From assembly GCF_042681025.1 (NCBI RefSeq), contig NZ_JBHUER010000009.1, positions 1 to 64,000 on the forward strand: a stretch of 64,000 nt of DNA, in the 5' to 3' direction. The notes under the pieces were generated by a model that saw only the letters and a list, made by a program, of their open reading frames with translations, searched no databases and was not told the DNA's origin. Shown piece after piece: positions 56,217 to 64,000 of the stretch. The position numbers and the translations under genes are program-made. The stretch's first letter is position 1; every line of letters begins with the position of its first letter. The stretch comes from Methylopila henanensis (GTDB lineage: Bacteria > Pseudomonadota > Alphaproteobacteria > Rhizobiales > Methylopilaceae).

Positions 56217-56848
56217 CCATCGCGGTCGTCGACTACGGCGCCGGCAACCTGCGCTCGGTCGAGAAGGCGCTGACGCGCGCCGGCGGCGCCGGCGTGGTGG
56301 TGACGAGCGATCCCGAGCGGGTCGCGACCGCCGACCGCGTGGTGCTGCCCGGCGACGGGGCCTTTCCCGACTGCCGCCGGGCGCTGGGCGAAGCCACCGG
56401 CCTCGGCGAGGCGCTCGACGAGGCCGTGCGCCGGCGCGGCCGGCCGTTCCTCGGCATCTGCATCGGCATGCAGCTGCTGGCCACCGAAGGCGAGGAGCAC
56501 GAGCCGACGCAGGGGCTCGGCTGGATTCCCGGCCGGGTGGTGCGGATCGAGCCGGGCGACGCCGGGCTCAAGGTGCCGCACATGGGCTGGAACACGCTGG
56601 AGCGCCGCCGCGCGCACCCGCTGACCGACGACCTGCCGCTCGGCGAGGGCGGCCTGCACGCCTATTTCCTGCACGCCTACCACCTGACGCCCGACGACGC
56701 CGGCGACGTGGTGCTGGCGGCCTCCTATGGCGGCGACGTCACCGCGCTGGTCGCGCGCGACAACGTGGCCGGCGTCCAGTTCCATCCCGAGAAGAGCCAG
56801 GCGCTCGGCCTGTCCCTGCTCGCGAGCTTCGTGCGGTGGCGTCCATGA
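56213..56848 (+). CDS. hisH: imidazole glycerol phosphate synthase, glutaminase subunit HisH
   Basis: A 211-residue class I glutamine amidotransferase. The nucleophile is C83 in FLGICIGMQLL, and the His/Glu pair is in GVQFHPEKSQ. It supplies ammonia to HisF. GTG 56213 overlaps the DUF2628 stop, and its own stop overlaps the hisA start (ATGA). Confidence 0.96.
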   Translation: MTIAVVDYGAGNLRSVEKALTRAGGAGVVVTSDPERVATADRVVLPGDGAFPDCRRALGEATGLGEALDEAVRRRGRPFLGICIGMQLLATEGEEHEPTQGLGWIPGRVVRIEPGDAGLKVPHMGWNTLERRRAHPLTDDLPLGEGGLHAYFLHAYHLTPDDAGDVVLAASYGGDVTALVARDNVAGVQFHPEKSQALGLSLLASFVRWRP

Positions 56849-57585
56849 TCCTCTATCCCGCGATCGACCTAAAGGGCGGCGCCGTGGTCCGCCTGAAGGA
56901 GGGCGACATGGACCGCGCCACCGTCTACGGCCACGATCCGGCGGCGCAGGCGAAGAGCTTCGCCGACGCCGGCTTCGAGTGGATCCACGTCGTCGACCTC
57001 GACGGCGCCTTCGCCGGCGCGAGCGTCAACGCCGCGGCGGTCGACGCGATCCTCGACGCGGCCGGCGTTCCCGTGCAGCTCGGTGGCGGGGTGCGCGACA
57101 TGAAGGCGGTCGACGCCTGGCTGAAGCGCGGTGTCGCCCGCGTCATCGTCGGGACGGCGGCCGTCCGTGACCCCGAATTCGTGAAGGCGGCGGCGAAGGC
57201 CCATCCCGGCCGGATCGCGGTCGGCGTCGACGCCCGCGGCGGCAAGGTCGCGGTGCAGGGCTGGGCCGAAGTGTCAGACATGACCGCGCTCGACCTCGCG
57301 CGCCGGTTCGAGGACGCCGGCGTCGCCGCGATCATCTTCACCGACATCGCCCGCGACGGATTGCTCAAGGGACTTAACCTCGAACTTACCCGGGAGTTGG
57401 CCGAGGCGGTGAATATTCCGGTGATCGCCTCAGGCGGATTGGCCGACATCGAGGACGTCCGCCGGCTGACGGCGCCCGAGAACGCGAAGATCGCCGGCGC
57501 CATCACCGGGCGCGCGCTCTACGACGGCCGCCTCGACGCGAGAGAGGCGCTCGCTCTGGCCGGGACCTCGCGCGACGCCCCTTAA
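56845..57585 (+). CDS. hisA: ProFAR isomerase HisA
   Basis: A 246-residue TIM barrel that isomerises ProFAR to PRFAR. The catalytic Asp pair is in YPAIDLKGG and FTDIARDG, and phosphate-binding loops are QLGGGVRD and IASGGLAD. ATG 56845 overlaps the hisH stop. It is followed 89 bp later by a histidine kinase gene instead of hisF. Confidence 0.96.
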   Translation: MILYPAIDLKGGAVVRLKEGDMDRATVYGHDPAAQAKSFADAGFEWIHVVDLDGAFAGASVNAAAVDAILDAAGVPVQLGGGVRDMKAVDAWLKRGVARVIVGTAAVRDPEFVKAAAKAHPGRIAVGVDARGGKVAVQGWAEVSDMTALDLARRFEDAGVAAIIFTDIARDGLLKGLNLELTRELAEAVNIPVIASGGLADIEDVRRLTAPENAKIAGAITGRALYDGRLDAREALALAGTSRDAP

Positions 57586-57674
57586 AGGTCTAGTTTCGGT
57601 TCTTATCTCGACCCGTCGCGCGGCCCCTGCGTCGCCGGATCCGACCTCCGCCGGCGCGCCCTGAGGCCTACAGC

Positions 57675-58667
57675 ATGACCAGCGAGACCGATCCGTCGGA
57701 CCCGAACCGGGAGGCCCGCTTCATCCGCAGCGTGCTGGCGGCGTCCGAGGACTGCATCAAGATCCTCGATCTCGACGGCGCCCTCGTCTTCATGAGCGAG
57801 GGCGGCCAGAAGGTGATGGAGGTCGACGACTTTGAGCAGCTCCGCGGCTGCCATTGGCCCGACATCTGGACCGGCGGCGGCGCCGCCCACGCCAAAGCCG
57901 CCCTCGCCGCTGCGCGGGCCGGCCGGAGCTACCGCTTCCAGGAGATGGCGAACACCGCGCGCGGCAATCCCCGCCACTGGGACGTGCAGGTGACGCCGAT
58001 CTTCGGTCCGGACGGCCGGCCGGAGTCGATCCTCTCTGTCTCGCGCGACGTCACCGCGCTGAAGGAGAGCGAGGAGCGCTACAAGCTGCTCGCCGCCGAG
58101 CTGCATCACCGCATCAAAAACATGCTGGCGCTGACCCAGTCGGTCACCGCCCAGACGCTGCGCGCTGGCGGCGAGGCGCTCGCGCCCTACCGCGCCCGGA
58201 TCGACGAGCGGCTGGTGGCGCTCGCCCGCGCGCAGGACATGCTGTTTCAGGCCGAGAGCGCGGAAGCGCAGCTCGACGCGTTGGTCCGCAGCGTGCTGAC
58301 GCCACATGACCTGGAGACGCGGATCGTCATCGACGGCCCGCCGGTGCGCCTGCGCGACCGCGCCGCAACCGCCATGACGCTCGCGATCCACGAACTGGGC
58401 TCCAACGCCGCCAAGTACGGCGCGCTGTCTCGGGCCGAAGGCCGCGTCGCCCTGTCCTGGAGCTACGGGGACGATGTGTTCCACATGGAGTGGCGGGAAA
58501 CCGGCGGCCCCATCGTAGCGGCCCCCACCCGACGCGGCTTCGGCTCCCAGCTCATCGAGAAGACGCTGTCCGTGCAGCTTCGGGGCAAGGCCGTCGCCGA
58601 CTACCGCCCCGAAGGCGTCGTCTTCCGTCTCGAGGCGCCCCTCGACGCGCTGCTCGCCCGCGAATGA
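57675..58667 (+). CDS. HWE-type sensor histidine kinase with PAS domain
   Basis: A 330-residue soluble kinase. The PAS domain covers about 15-125 (EDCIKILDLDGALVFMSEGG, RHWDVQVTPIFGPDG). The HWE kinase region has the phosphoacceptor H145 in ELHHRIKNMLALTQSV, N-box HELGSNAAKYGALS (239-252) and the family-defining W273-x-E275 in EWRETGGP. No membrane segment is seen. HWE kinases sense light, redox or general stress in alphaproteobacteria and often feed the PhyR/EcfG pathway. No response regulator is adjacent. It sits between hisA and hisF. Confidence 0.93.
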   Translation: MTSETDPSDPNREARFIRSVLAASEDCIKILDLDGALVFMSEGGQKVMEVDDFEQLRGCHWPDIWTGGGAAHAKAALAAARAGRSYRFQEMANTARGNPRHWDVQVTPIFGPDGRPESILSVSRDVTALKESEERYKLLAAELHHRIKNMLALTQSVTAQTLRAGGEALAPYRARIDERLVALARAQDMLFQAESAEAQLDALVRSVLTPHDLETRIVIDGPPVRLRDRAATAMTLAIHELGSNAAKYGALSRAEGRVALSWSYGDDVFHMEWRETGGPIVAAPTRRGFGSQLIEKTLSVQLRGKAVADYRPEGVVFRLEAPLDALLARE

Positions 58668-58778
58668 TCGTCCCCGGATTATGTGACGGGGCTGTCGTAT
58701 CGCGAGCGATCCGCCTATAGGACAGGACGAAACCGGGCCTGCAGGCTCCGCCCCGTTATCGCGACACCATCGGCGCCC

Positions 58779-59570
58779 ATGTTGAAGATCCGCGTCATCC
58801 CCTGCCTCGACGTCAAGGACGGCCGCGTCGTCAAGGGCGTCCAGTTCGTCGACCTGCGCGACGCCGGCGATCCGGTGGAGGCGGCGATCGCCTATGACGC
58901 GGCCGGCGCCGACGAGCTCTGCTTTCTCGACATCACCGCGAGCCACGAGGAGCGGGCGATCCTGCTCGACGTGGTCGCCCGCACGGCGGAAAACTGCTTC
59001 ATGCCGGTGACCGTCGGCGGCGGCGTGCGCTCGGTGGAGGACGTGCGGGCGCTGATGCTCGCGGGCGCGGACAAGGTCTCCATCATGTCGGCGGCCGTGA
59101 ACGACCGCTCGGTGGTCGCCCGCGCCGCCGACAAGTTCGGCGCCCAGGCGATCGTGGTCGCGGTCGACGCCAAGAAGGTTTCGGGCGCGGGCGAGGCCGA
59201 CCGCTGGGAGGTGTTCACCCATGGCGGCCGGCGGCCCACCGGGCTCGACGCCGTCGCCTACGCGGCCGAGGTCGCCGCGCTCGGCGCCGGCGAGATCCTG
59301 CTGACCTCCATGGACAATGACGGCGCCAAGGACGGCTACGACATCGCGCTGACCCGCGCGGTGGTGGACGCGGTGCCGGTGCCGGTGGTCGCCTCGGGGG
59401 GCGTCGGGACCCCGGCCCACATGGTGGACGGCGTGGTCAAGGGCGGGGCGAGCGCCGTGCTGGCGGCCTCGATCTTCCATTTCGGCGAGTTCACCATCGG
59501 CGAGGCCAAGGCCGCGATGGCCGCGGCCGGACTGCCGGTGCGTCTCGACCCAGGCGCCCAGGGCGCCTGA
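58779..59570 (+). CDS. hisF: imidazole glycerol phosphate synthase, cyclase subunit HisF
   Basis: A 263-residue TIM barrel that uses ammonia from HisH to make imidazole glycerol phosphate and AICAR. Catalytic Asp residues lie in IPCLDVKDGRVVKG and SMDNDGAKDGYD. ATG 58779 is chosen by homology. The 111-bp spacer after the kinase gene contains CTATAG-like -10 sequence, so hisF may have its own promoter. Confidence 0.96.
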   Translation: MLKIRVIPCLDVKDGRVVKGVQFVDLRDAGDPVEAAIAYDAAGADELCFLDITASHEERAILLDVVARTAENCFMPVTVGGGVRSVEDVRALMLAGADKVSIMSAAVNDRSVVARAADKFGAQAIVVAVDAKKVSGAGEADRWEVFTHGGRRPTGLDAVAYAAEVAALGAGEILLTSMDNDGAKDGYDIALTRAVVDAVPVPVVASGGVGTPAHMVDGVVKGGASAVLAASIFHFGEFTIGEAKAAMAAAGLPVRLDPGAQGA

Positions 59571-59602
59571 AGCAGCGCGCGTCGACGGGAGATGACGACG
59601 GC

Positions 59603-59926
59603 ATGACGACCACCTTCAGCCTCGACGACCTCGCCGCCATCGTCGACGACCGCTCCGCGGCCGACGCGGGAAGCTCCTACACCCGCTCGCTGATCGAGGC
59701 GGGGCCCGCGCGCGTCGCCAAGAAGCTCGGAGAGGAAGGCGTGGAGGCCGCGCTTGCGGTCGCTTGCGGCGCCAAGGTCGAACTCGTCGGCGAGGCCGCC
59801 GACGTGCTCTACCACCTGATGGTCGCGCTGAAGGTCAGGGGCGTCTCCGTAGCCGAGGTGATGGCGGAGCTCGAGCGCCGCACGGCGCAGTCGGGCCTCG
59901 CGGAAAAGGCCGCCCGGAAGAGCTGA
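59603..59926 (+). CDS. hisE: phosphoribosyl-ATP diphosphatase
   Basis: A 107-residue all-helical MazG-like enzyme for the second step of histidine synthesis. KKLGEEGVEAALAVACG and EAADVLYHLMVALKVRGVS carry the metal-binding Glu/Asp residues. It is the stand-alone HisE without HisI. Its last base is shared with the coaA start (TGATG). Confidence 0.95.
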   Translation: MTTTFSLDDLAAIVDDRSAADAGSSYTRSLIEAGPARVAKKLGEEGVEAALAVACGAKVELVGEAADVLYHLMVALKVRGVSVAEVMAELERRTAQSGLAEKAARKS

Positions 59927-60882
59927 TGGACGATCGCCCGCGCGTTTCGAACCCCTCGCCCTACGCCACCTTCGGCCGCGCCGCATGGGCGAAGCTGCGC
60001 GCCGACACGCCGATGACGCTGGACGCGGCGGACCTCGACCGTTTGAGTTCGCTGAACGACCCGATCGACATGGACGAGGTCGAACAGATCTACCTGCCGA
60101 TCTCGCGCCTGCTCGCGTTCTACGTCACCGCACGCCAGCAGCTGTTCCGAGCGACGCAGCGCTTCCTCGGCCACAGCGAGACCAAGGTGCCCTATGTCAT
60201 CGCGGTGGCGGGCTCGGTCGCGGTCGGCAAGTCGACCACGGCGCGCGTGCTGCGCGCTCTGCTCGCGCGCTGGCCGGCGACGCCGAAGGTGGACCTCGTC
60301 ACCACGGACGGCTTCCTGCTGCCGAACGCCGTGCTCGCCCGCGAAGACCTGATGAGCCGCAAGGGGTTTCCGGAGAGCTACGACGTCCAGGCGCTGCTGC
60401 GGTTCATCTCCGACATCAAGGCCGGCAAGCGCGAGGTGGCGGCGCCGGTCTACAGCCATCTCGTCTACGACGTGGTGCGCGGCGAGAAGATCGTCATCGA
60501 TCAGCCGGACATCGTGATCCTGGAGGGCCTCAACGTGCTCCAGACCGGCGACAAGCCGCAGAACGGCCGCGTGGCGCCGTTCGTCTCGGACTTCATCGAC
60601 TTCGGCATCTTCCTCGACGCCGACGAGCCGCTGCTGCATCGCTGGTACGTCGAGCGCTTCATGCGGCTGCGCGAGACCGCCTTCCGCGACCCGCAATCCT
60701 ACTTCCGCAAGTACGCGCAGGTCTCCAAGCGGGAAGCGCTGGAGCAGGCTGAGAAGCTCTGGACCGAGATCAACCTGCCCAATCTGCGCAAGAACATCCG
60801 GCCCACGCGCCCGCGCGCCGACCTGATCCTGAAGAAAGGCAAGAGCCACCGCATCGACGAGGTGCGGCTCAGGAAGATCTGA
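59926..60882 (+). CDS. coaA: type I pantothenate kinase
   Basis: A 318-residue kinase for the first step of CoA synthesis. The P-loop is GSVAVGKST (96-104). VDLVTTDGFLLPNAVL and FVSDFIDFGIFLDADEPLL are typical. It usually ends the his cluster in Rhizobiales. ATG 59926 overlaps hisE by one base. Confidence 0.96.
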   Translation: MDDRPRVSNPSPYATFGRAAWAKLRADTPMTLDAADLDRLSSLNDPIDMDEVEQIYLPISRLLAFYVTARQQLFRATQRFLGHSETKVPYVIAVAGSVAVGKSTTARVLRALLARWPATPKVDLVTTDGFLLPNAVLAREDLMSRKGFPESYDVQALLRFISDIKAGKREVAAPVYSHLVYDVVRGEKIVIDQPDIVILEGLNVLQTGDKPQNGRVAPFVSDFIDFGIFLDADEPLLHRWYVERFMRLRETAFRDPQSYFRKYAQVSKREALEQAEKLWTEINLPNLRKNIRPTRPRADLILKKGKSHRIDEVRLRKI

Positions 60883-60885
60883 CCG

Positions 60886-60927
60886 CCCGGGAGAAAGGCT
60901 CCGGCCGCTGGCCGAAGCCTTTCCGGG

Positions 60928-60928
<1 letters not shown>
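60886..60928. terminator. possible bidirectional terminator between coaA and cysK
   Basis: GAAAGGCT (60893-60900) pairs with AGCCTTTC (60916-60923) and GGCC with GGCC inside, giving a hairpin between two convergent genes. There is no long T tract, so it is only a candidate. Confidence 0.4.
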
Positions 60929-61914
<986 letters not shown>

Positions 61915-61990
61915 GGCGACGTCTCCTCAGGCGGCGAACCGTCCCGTGGGCGGCCCGCGTTCGATTGGCTTCAGCGCGACGATAGCGATG

Positions 61991-62040
61991 TCACAGCGGA
62001 ATGTCGATGAATGTATCATTTATCATAATTAGATTGTGAA
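61991..62040 (-). promoter_or_regulatory. AT-rich control region upstream of cysK
   Basis: In a window with few AT-rich tracts, this stretch contains TATCAT-TTATCAT in tandem (plus strand, about 62015-62027) and TATGAT-like -10 sequence on the minus strand. It is a likely promoter/operator for cysK, possibly bound by the adjacent Rrf2 protein. Confidence 0.4.
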
Positions 62041-62490
62041 ATCGTAGCTCGGCCGGCTGTCGGCGAACACGGAGCGCCGCTCGGCCTCGTTGCAGAGGTC
62101 GTCGACGTTGATCTCGTCGAGGCGCTCCAGAAAACTCTCCGAGGCGGAGCGGATCATCGGCTTGACCACGTCGACGACGAGCTGGGAGCCCTCCCGTTCG
62201 GCCTCCTCGATCGAGCCCGGCTCGTCGCTTTCGCCCAGCGCCGCCCGGACGATGTCGGCGATGGTGATGCGGCGGCGCTCGCGGGCGAGCTCGTAGCCGC
62301 CGCGCGGCCCCCGCACGCCCTTCAGGATGCCGGACCGGACGAGCACCTGGAGAAGCGTCTCCAGGTGGCGGGGCGGCAGCCCGTGGCGGGCGGCGAGCGT
62401 CTTGGCGGCGATGGGCGTTGGACGCGCGTGGTAGGCGATGTCCACGACGGCGGCGACGGCGAGAAGGCTGCGGCGCGGCAGCAGGTTCAT
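62029..62490 (-). CDS. Rrf2 family transcriptional regulator without Fe-S cysteines
   Basis: A 153-residue Rrf2 protein with a winged helix in 1-80 (LAVAAVVDIAYHARPTPIAA, LPPRHLETLLQVLVRSGILKGVRGPRGGYELAR). Cluster-binding Rrf2 members such as IscR and RirA have three Cys near 90-110. Here that segment (GESDEPGSIEEAEREG) has none, and the only Cys is C133. It is thus more like the CymR type that controls cysteine metabolism, which fits its place before cysK. ATG 62490 is chosen by homology. Confidence 0.88.
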   Translation of the reverse strand: MNLLPRRSLLAVAAVVDIAYHARPTPIAAKTLAARHGLPPRHLETLLQVLVRSGILKGVRGPRGGYELARERRRITIADIVRAALGESDEPGSIEEAEREGSQLVVDVVKPMIRSASESFLERLDEINVDDLCNEAERRSVFADSRPSYDFTI

Positions 62491-62509
62491 TCGTTCTGGT
62501 CCTTCCGCT

Positions 62510-62959
62510 TCACCGTCCCGTTGAACCGAACCCGCCTTCCCCTCGCGTGGTGGGATCGAGCGCATCCGCTTCCGTCACTTCCGCCCGCGCCACCGCCGCG
62601 ACGACGAGCTGCGCGATCCGCGCGCCGCGCGAGACAAGGAAGTCCTCCTCGCCCAGATTGACGAGAAGAACCTTGAGCTCGCCGCGGTAGTCCGCGTCGA
62701 TGGTCCCCGGTGCGTTGAGCACCGTCACGCCGTGCCGGAACGCCAGTCCCGACCTCGGCCTGACTTGGGCCTCGAAGCCGACTGGGAACTGGAGCAGCAG
62801 GCCCGTGGGGACAAGGGCGCGCGCGCCCGGCGCGATCATGATCGGTTCATCTTCCGGCACGGCCGCGGCGAGGTCCATCCCGGCGGCCGCTTCCGTCTCG
62901 TAGCGCGGCGCGGGCAGGCCCTGCGCATGGGCCAGCCGGACGAATCTGATCTCCGTCAT
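62510..62959 (-). CDS. dut: dUTP diphosphatase
   Basis: A 149-residue trimeric dUTPase with the five motifs: AAAGMDLAAA, PRSGLAFRHGV, LNAPGTIDADYRGELKVLLVN, RIAQLVV and RGEGGFGSTGR. It keeps uracil out of DNA and supplies dUMP. ATG 62959 overlaps the coaBC stop by 4 bp, as in many alphaproteobacteria. Confidence 0.96.
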   Translation of the reverse strand: MTEIRFVRLAHAQGLPAPRYETEAAAGMDLAAAVPEDEPIMIAPGARALVPTGLLLQFPVGFEAQVRPRSGLAFRHGVTVLNAPGTIDADYRGELKVLLVNLGEEDFLVSRGARIAQLVVAAVARAEVTEADALDPTTRGEGGFGSTGR

Positions 62960-64000
62960 TCCGGCGCTCCCAGCCGCCCGGCGAAACGGGCGACAAGCGC
63001 CTCCGCCACCGCCTCCTTGCTCATGGTCGTCCAGGACTCGACGCCGTCCGCCGTCACGAGATGGACGGTGTTGGAGCCGCCGCCCATGACGCCGCCCGCA
63101 TGCGACACGTCGTTGGCGACGATCAGATCGCAGCCCTTGCGCGCGAGCTTGGCGCGCGCGTTGTCCAGCACGTTTTCGGTCTCGGCGGCGAAGCCGACGA
63201 CCAGCGTCGGGCGGCCTTCCTCGCGGCGGGCGACTGTCGCGAGGATGTCCGGGTTCTCGACCAGCGTCAGCGCCGGCGGTCCGCCCGCCCCCTTCTTCAT
63301 CTTCTGGGCGGCGTCGGTCGCGACGCGCCAGTCGGCGACCGCCGCGGCGAACACGGCGACATCCGCCGGCAAGGCCGCCTCGACCGCGGACAGCATCTGG
63401 CGAGCGCTTTCCACATGGACGACCGTGACGCCGGCCGGATCGGGGATCGCGACCGGCCCGGACACCAGCGTGACCTCGGCGCCCGCCCGCGCCGCGGCGG
63501 CGGCGATGGCGTGCCCCTGCCGCCCGGACGAGCGGTTCGCCAGCACCCGGACGGGATCGATCGGCTCGTGGGTCGGGCCCGAGGTGACGAGCACGCGCCG
63601 GCCCGCGAGCGCCCCGGACGACGGCCGCAGCCGGGCCTCGACCGCCGCGACGATGGCGAGCGGCTCGCTCATGCGCCCAAGGCCGCTCTCGCCGCGCTCG
63701 GCCATCAGGCCGACCTCCGGGCCGACGAAGCTCACACCCTGCGCTTCGAGCCACGCCACGTTGCGCCGGGTCGCGGGATGGGCCCACATCGTCGGGTTCA
63801 TCGCCGGCGCCGCGAGAATCGGCGCGGTCGTCGCGAGCAGCGTCGTCGACGCGAGATCATTGGCGAGGCCGTTCGCCATCTTGGCGAGCAGATCGGCGGT
63901 CGCCGGCGCGATGAGCGCCAGATCGGCGTCGCGCGCGAGCCGGATGTGGCCGACGTCCTGCTCCTGCGTCAGGTCGAACAGCTCCTGGAACACGGGCTCG
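62956..64000 (-). CDS. coaBC: bifunctional phosphopantothenoylcysteine decarboxylase / phosphopantothenate-cysteine ligase, partial
   Basis: About 348 C-terminal residues are visible; the 5' end lies beyond the right edge. The CoaC part shows LALIAPATADLLAKMANGLANDL and PAMNPTMWAHPATRRN. The CoaB part begins near RRVLVTSGPTHEPIDPVR and has NRSSGRQGHAIA, FAAAVADWRV and FAAETENV. It catalyses steps two and three of CoA synthesis from phosphopantothenate. It ends inside the dut start. Confidence 0.95.
   Translation of the reverse strand, partial: EPVFQELFDLTQEQDVGHIRLARDADLALIAPATADLLAKMANGLANDLASTTLLATTAPILAAPAMNPTMWAHPATRRNVAWLEAQGVSFVGPEVGLMAERGESGLGRMSEPLAIVAAVEARLRPSSGALAGRRVLVTSGPTHEPIDPVRVLANRSSGRQGHAIAAAAARAGAEVTLVSGPVAIPDPAGVTVVHVESARQMLSAVEAALPADVAVFAAAVADWRVATDAAQKMKKGAGGPPALTLVENPDILATVARREEGRPTLVVGFAAETENVLDNARAKLARKGCDLIVANDVSHAGGVMGGGSNTVHLVTADGVESWTTMSKEAVAEALVARFAGRLGAPE

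Overview
The window is 64 kb of very GC-rich, densely packed bacterial chromosome with two runs of N (15431-15455 and 35135-35164), so it is scaffolded draft sequence. Gene content and order point to an alphaproteobacterium of the Hyphomicrobiales (Rhizobiales). The supporting blocks are secA divergent from ppiC-argJ-mutT, dnaX-ybaB-recR with the SRP RNA upstream of dnaX, kdsB-pheA divergent from a CycM-type cytochrome c, hslV-GNAT-hslU, hisB-DUF2628-hisH-hisA-hisF-hisE-coaA, and coaBC-dut. A methylotroph-like or Methylocystaceae-like relative is possible, but I cannot fix the genus. I see no transposase, integrase, phage gene, CRISPR array, tRNA or rRNA. This reads as core chromosome, not an island.

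Layout. 1-3.3 kb (minus): the start of an Ala/Pro-rich protein running off the left edge, a DUF1178 protein, a nitrilase-family amidase overlapping a glutaredoxin, and comF. 3.4-6.6 kb (plus): an overlapping set of cfa, an NDUFAF5-like methyltransferase and a DUF1963 protein. 6.6-9.7 kb (minus): a Flp pilin, mutT, argJ and a parvulin. 9.9-14.9 kb (plus): secA, leuC and a GNAT enzyme. 15-20 kb: two paralogous small secreted proteins around the first gap, a small membrane protein coupled to a zincin, a YkvA protein, a quinone oxidoreductase, an ECF sigma factor and an IalB-like secreted protein. 19.4-23 kb: def-fmt-truA (minus) and rmuC (plus). 23.3-26.7 kb (minus): SRP RNA, dnaX, ybaB, an unknown gene and recR. 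26.8-31 kb: nudC, pheA, kdsB and a three-domain cytochrome c. 31.2-40.1 kb (plus): a Yej-type peptide ABC transporter with two substrate-binding proteins, then a Nudix hydrolase. 40.1-46.2 kb (minus): a branched-chain amino acid type ABC transporter with a DUF1185 gene inside the cluster, and pyrE. 46.3-50.9 kb: valine catabolism genes mmsB and mmsA bracketing two tail-to-tail LysR genes. 50.9-54.9 kb (minus): an Ldh-family dehydrogenase, hslU, GNAT, hslV and dps. 55.1-60.9 kb (plus): histidine biosynthesis genes and coaA with a HWE histidine kinase in the middle. 60.9-64 kb (minus): coaBC, dut, an Rrf2 regulator and cysK.

Most of the window is housekeeping: translation start (def, fmt), protein export (SecA, parvulin), replication and repair (DnaX, RecR, RmuC, Dut, MutT), proteolysis (HslVU), cofactor and amino acid synthesis (LeuC, ArgJ, PheA, His, CysK, CoaBC, CoaA), and nutrient uptake. 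No wholly new multi-gene system stands out. The most unusual points are: (i) a CycM-type cytochrome carrying three tandem haem domains, two of them nearly identical; (ii) the mirror-image mmsB / lysR / lysR / mmsA locus with a shared 19-bp motif before both regulators; (iii) an unrecognised, less GC-rich gene wedged into dnaX-ybaB-recR; (iv) a HWE kinase inside the his cluster; (v) a long inverted repeat next to the hslV start codon; and (vi) long palindromic repeats placed at the gene junctions of the yej operon.
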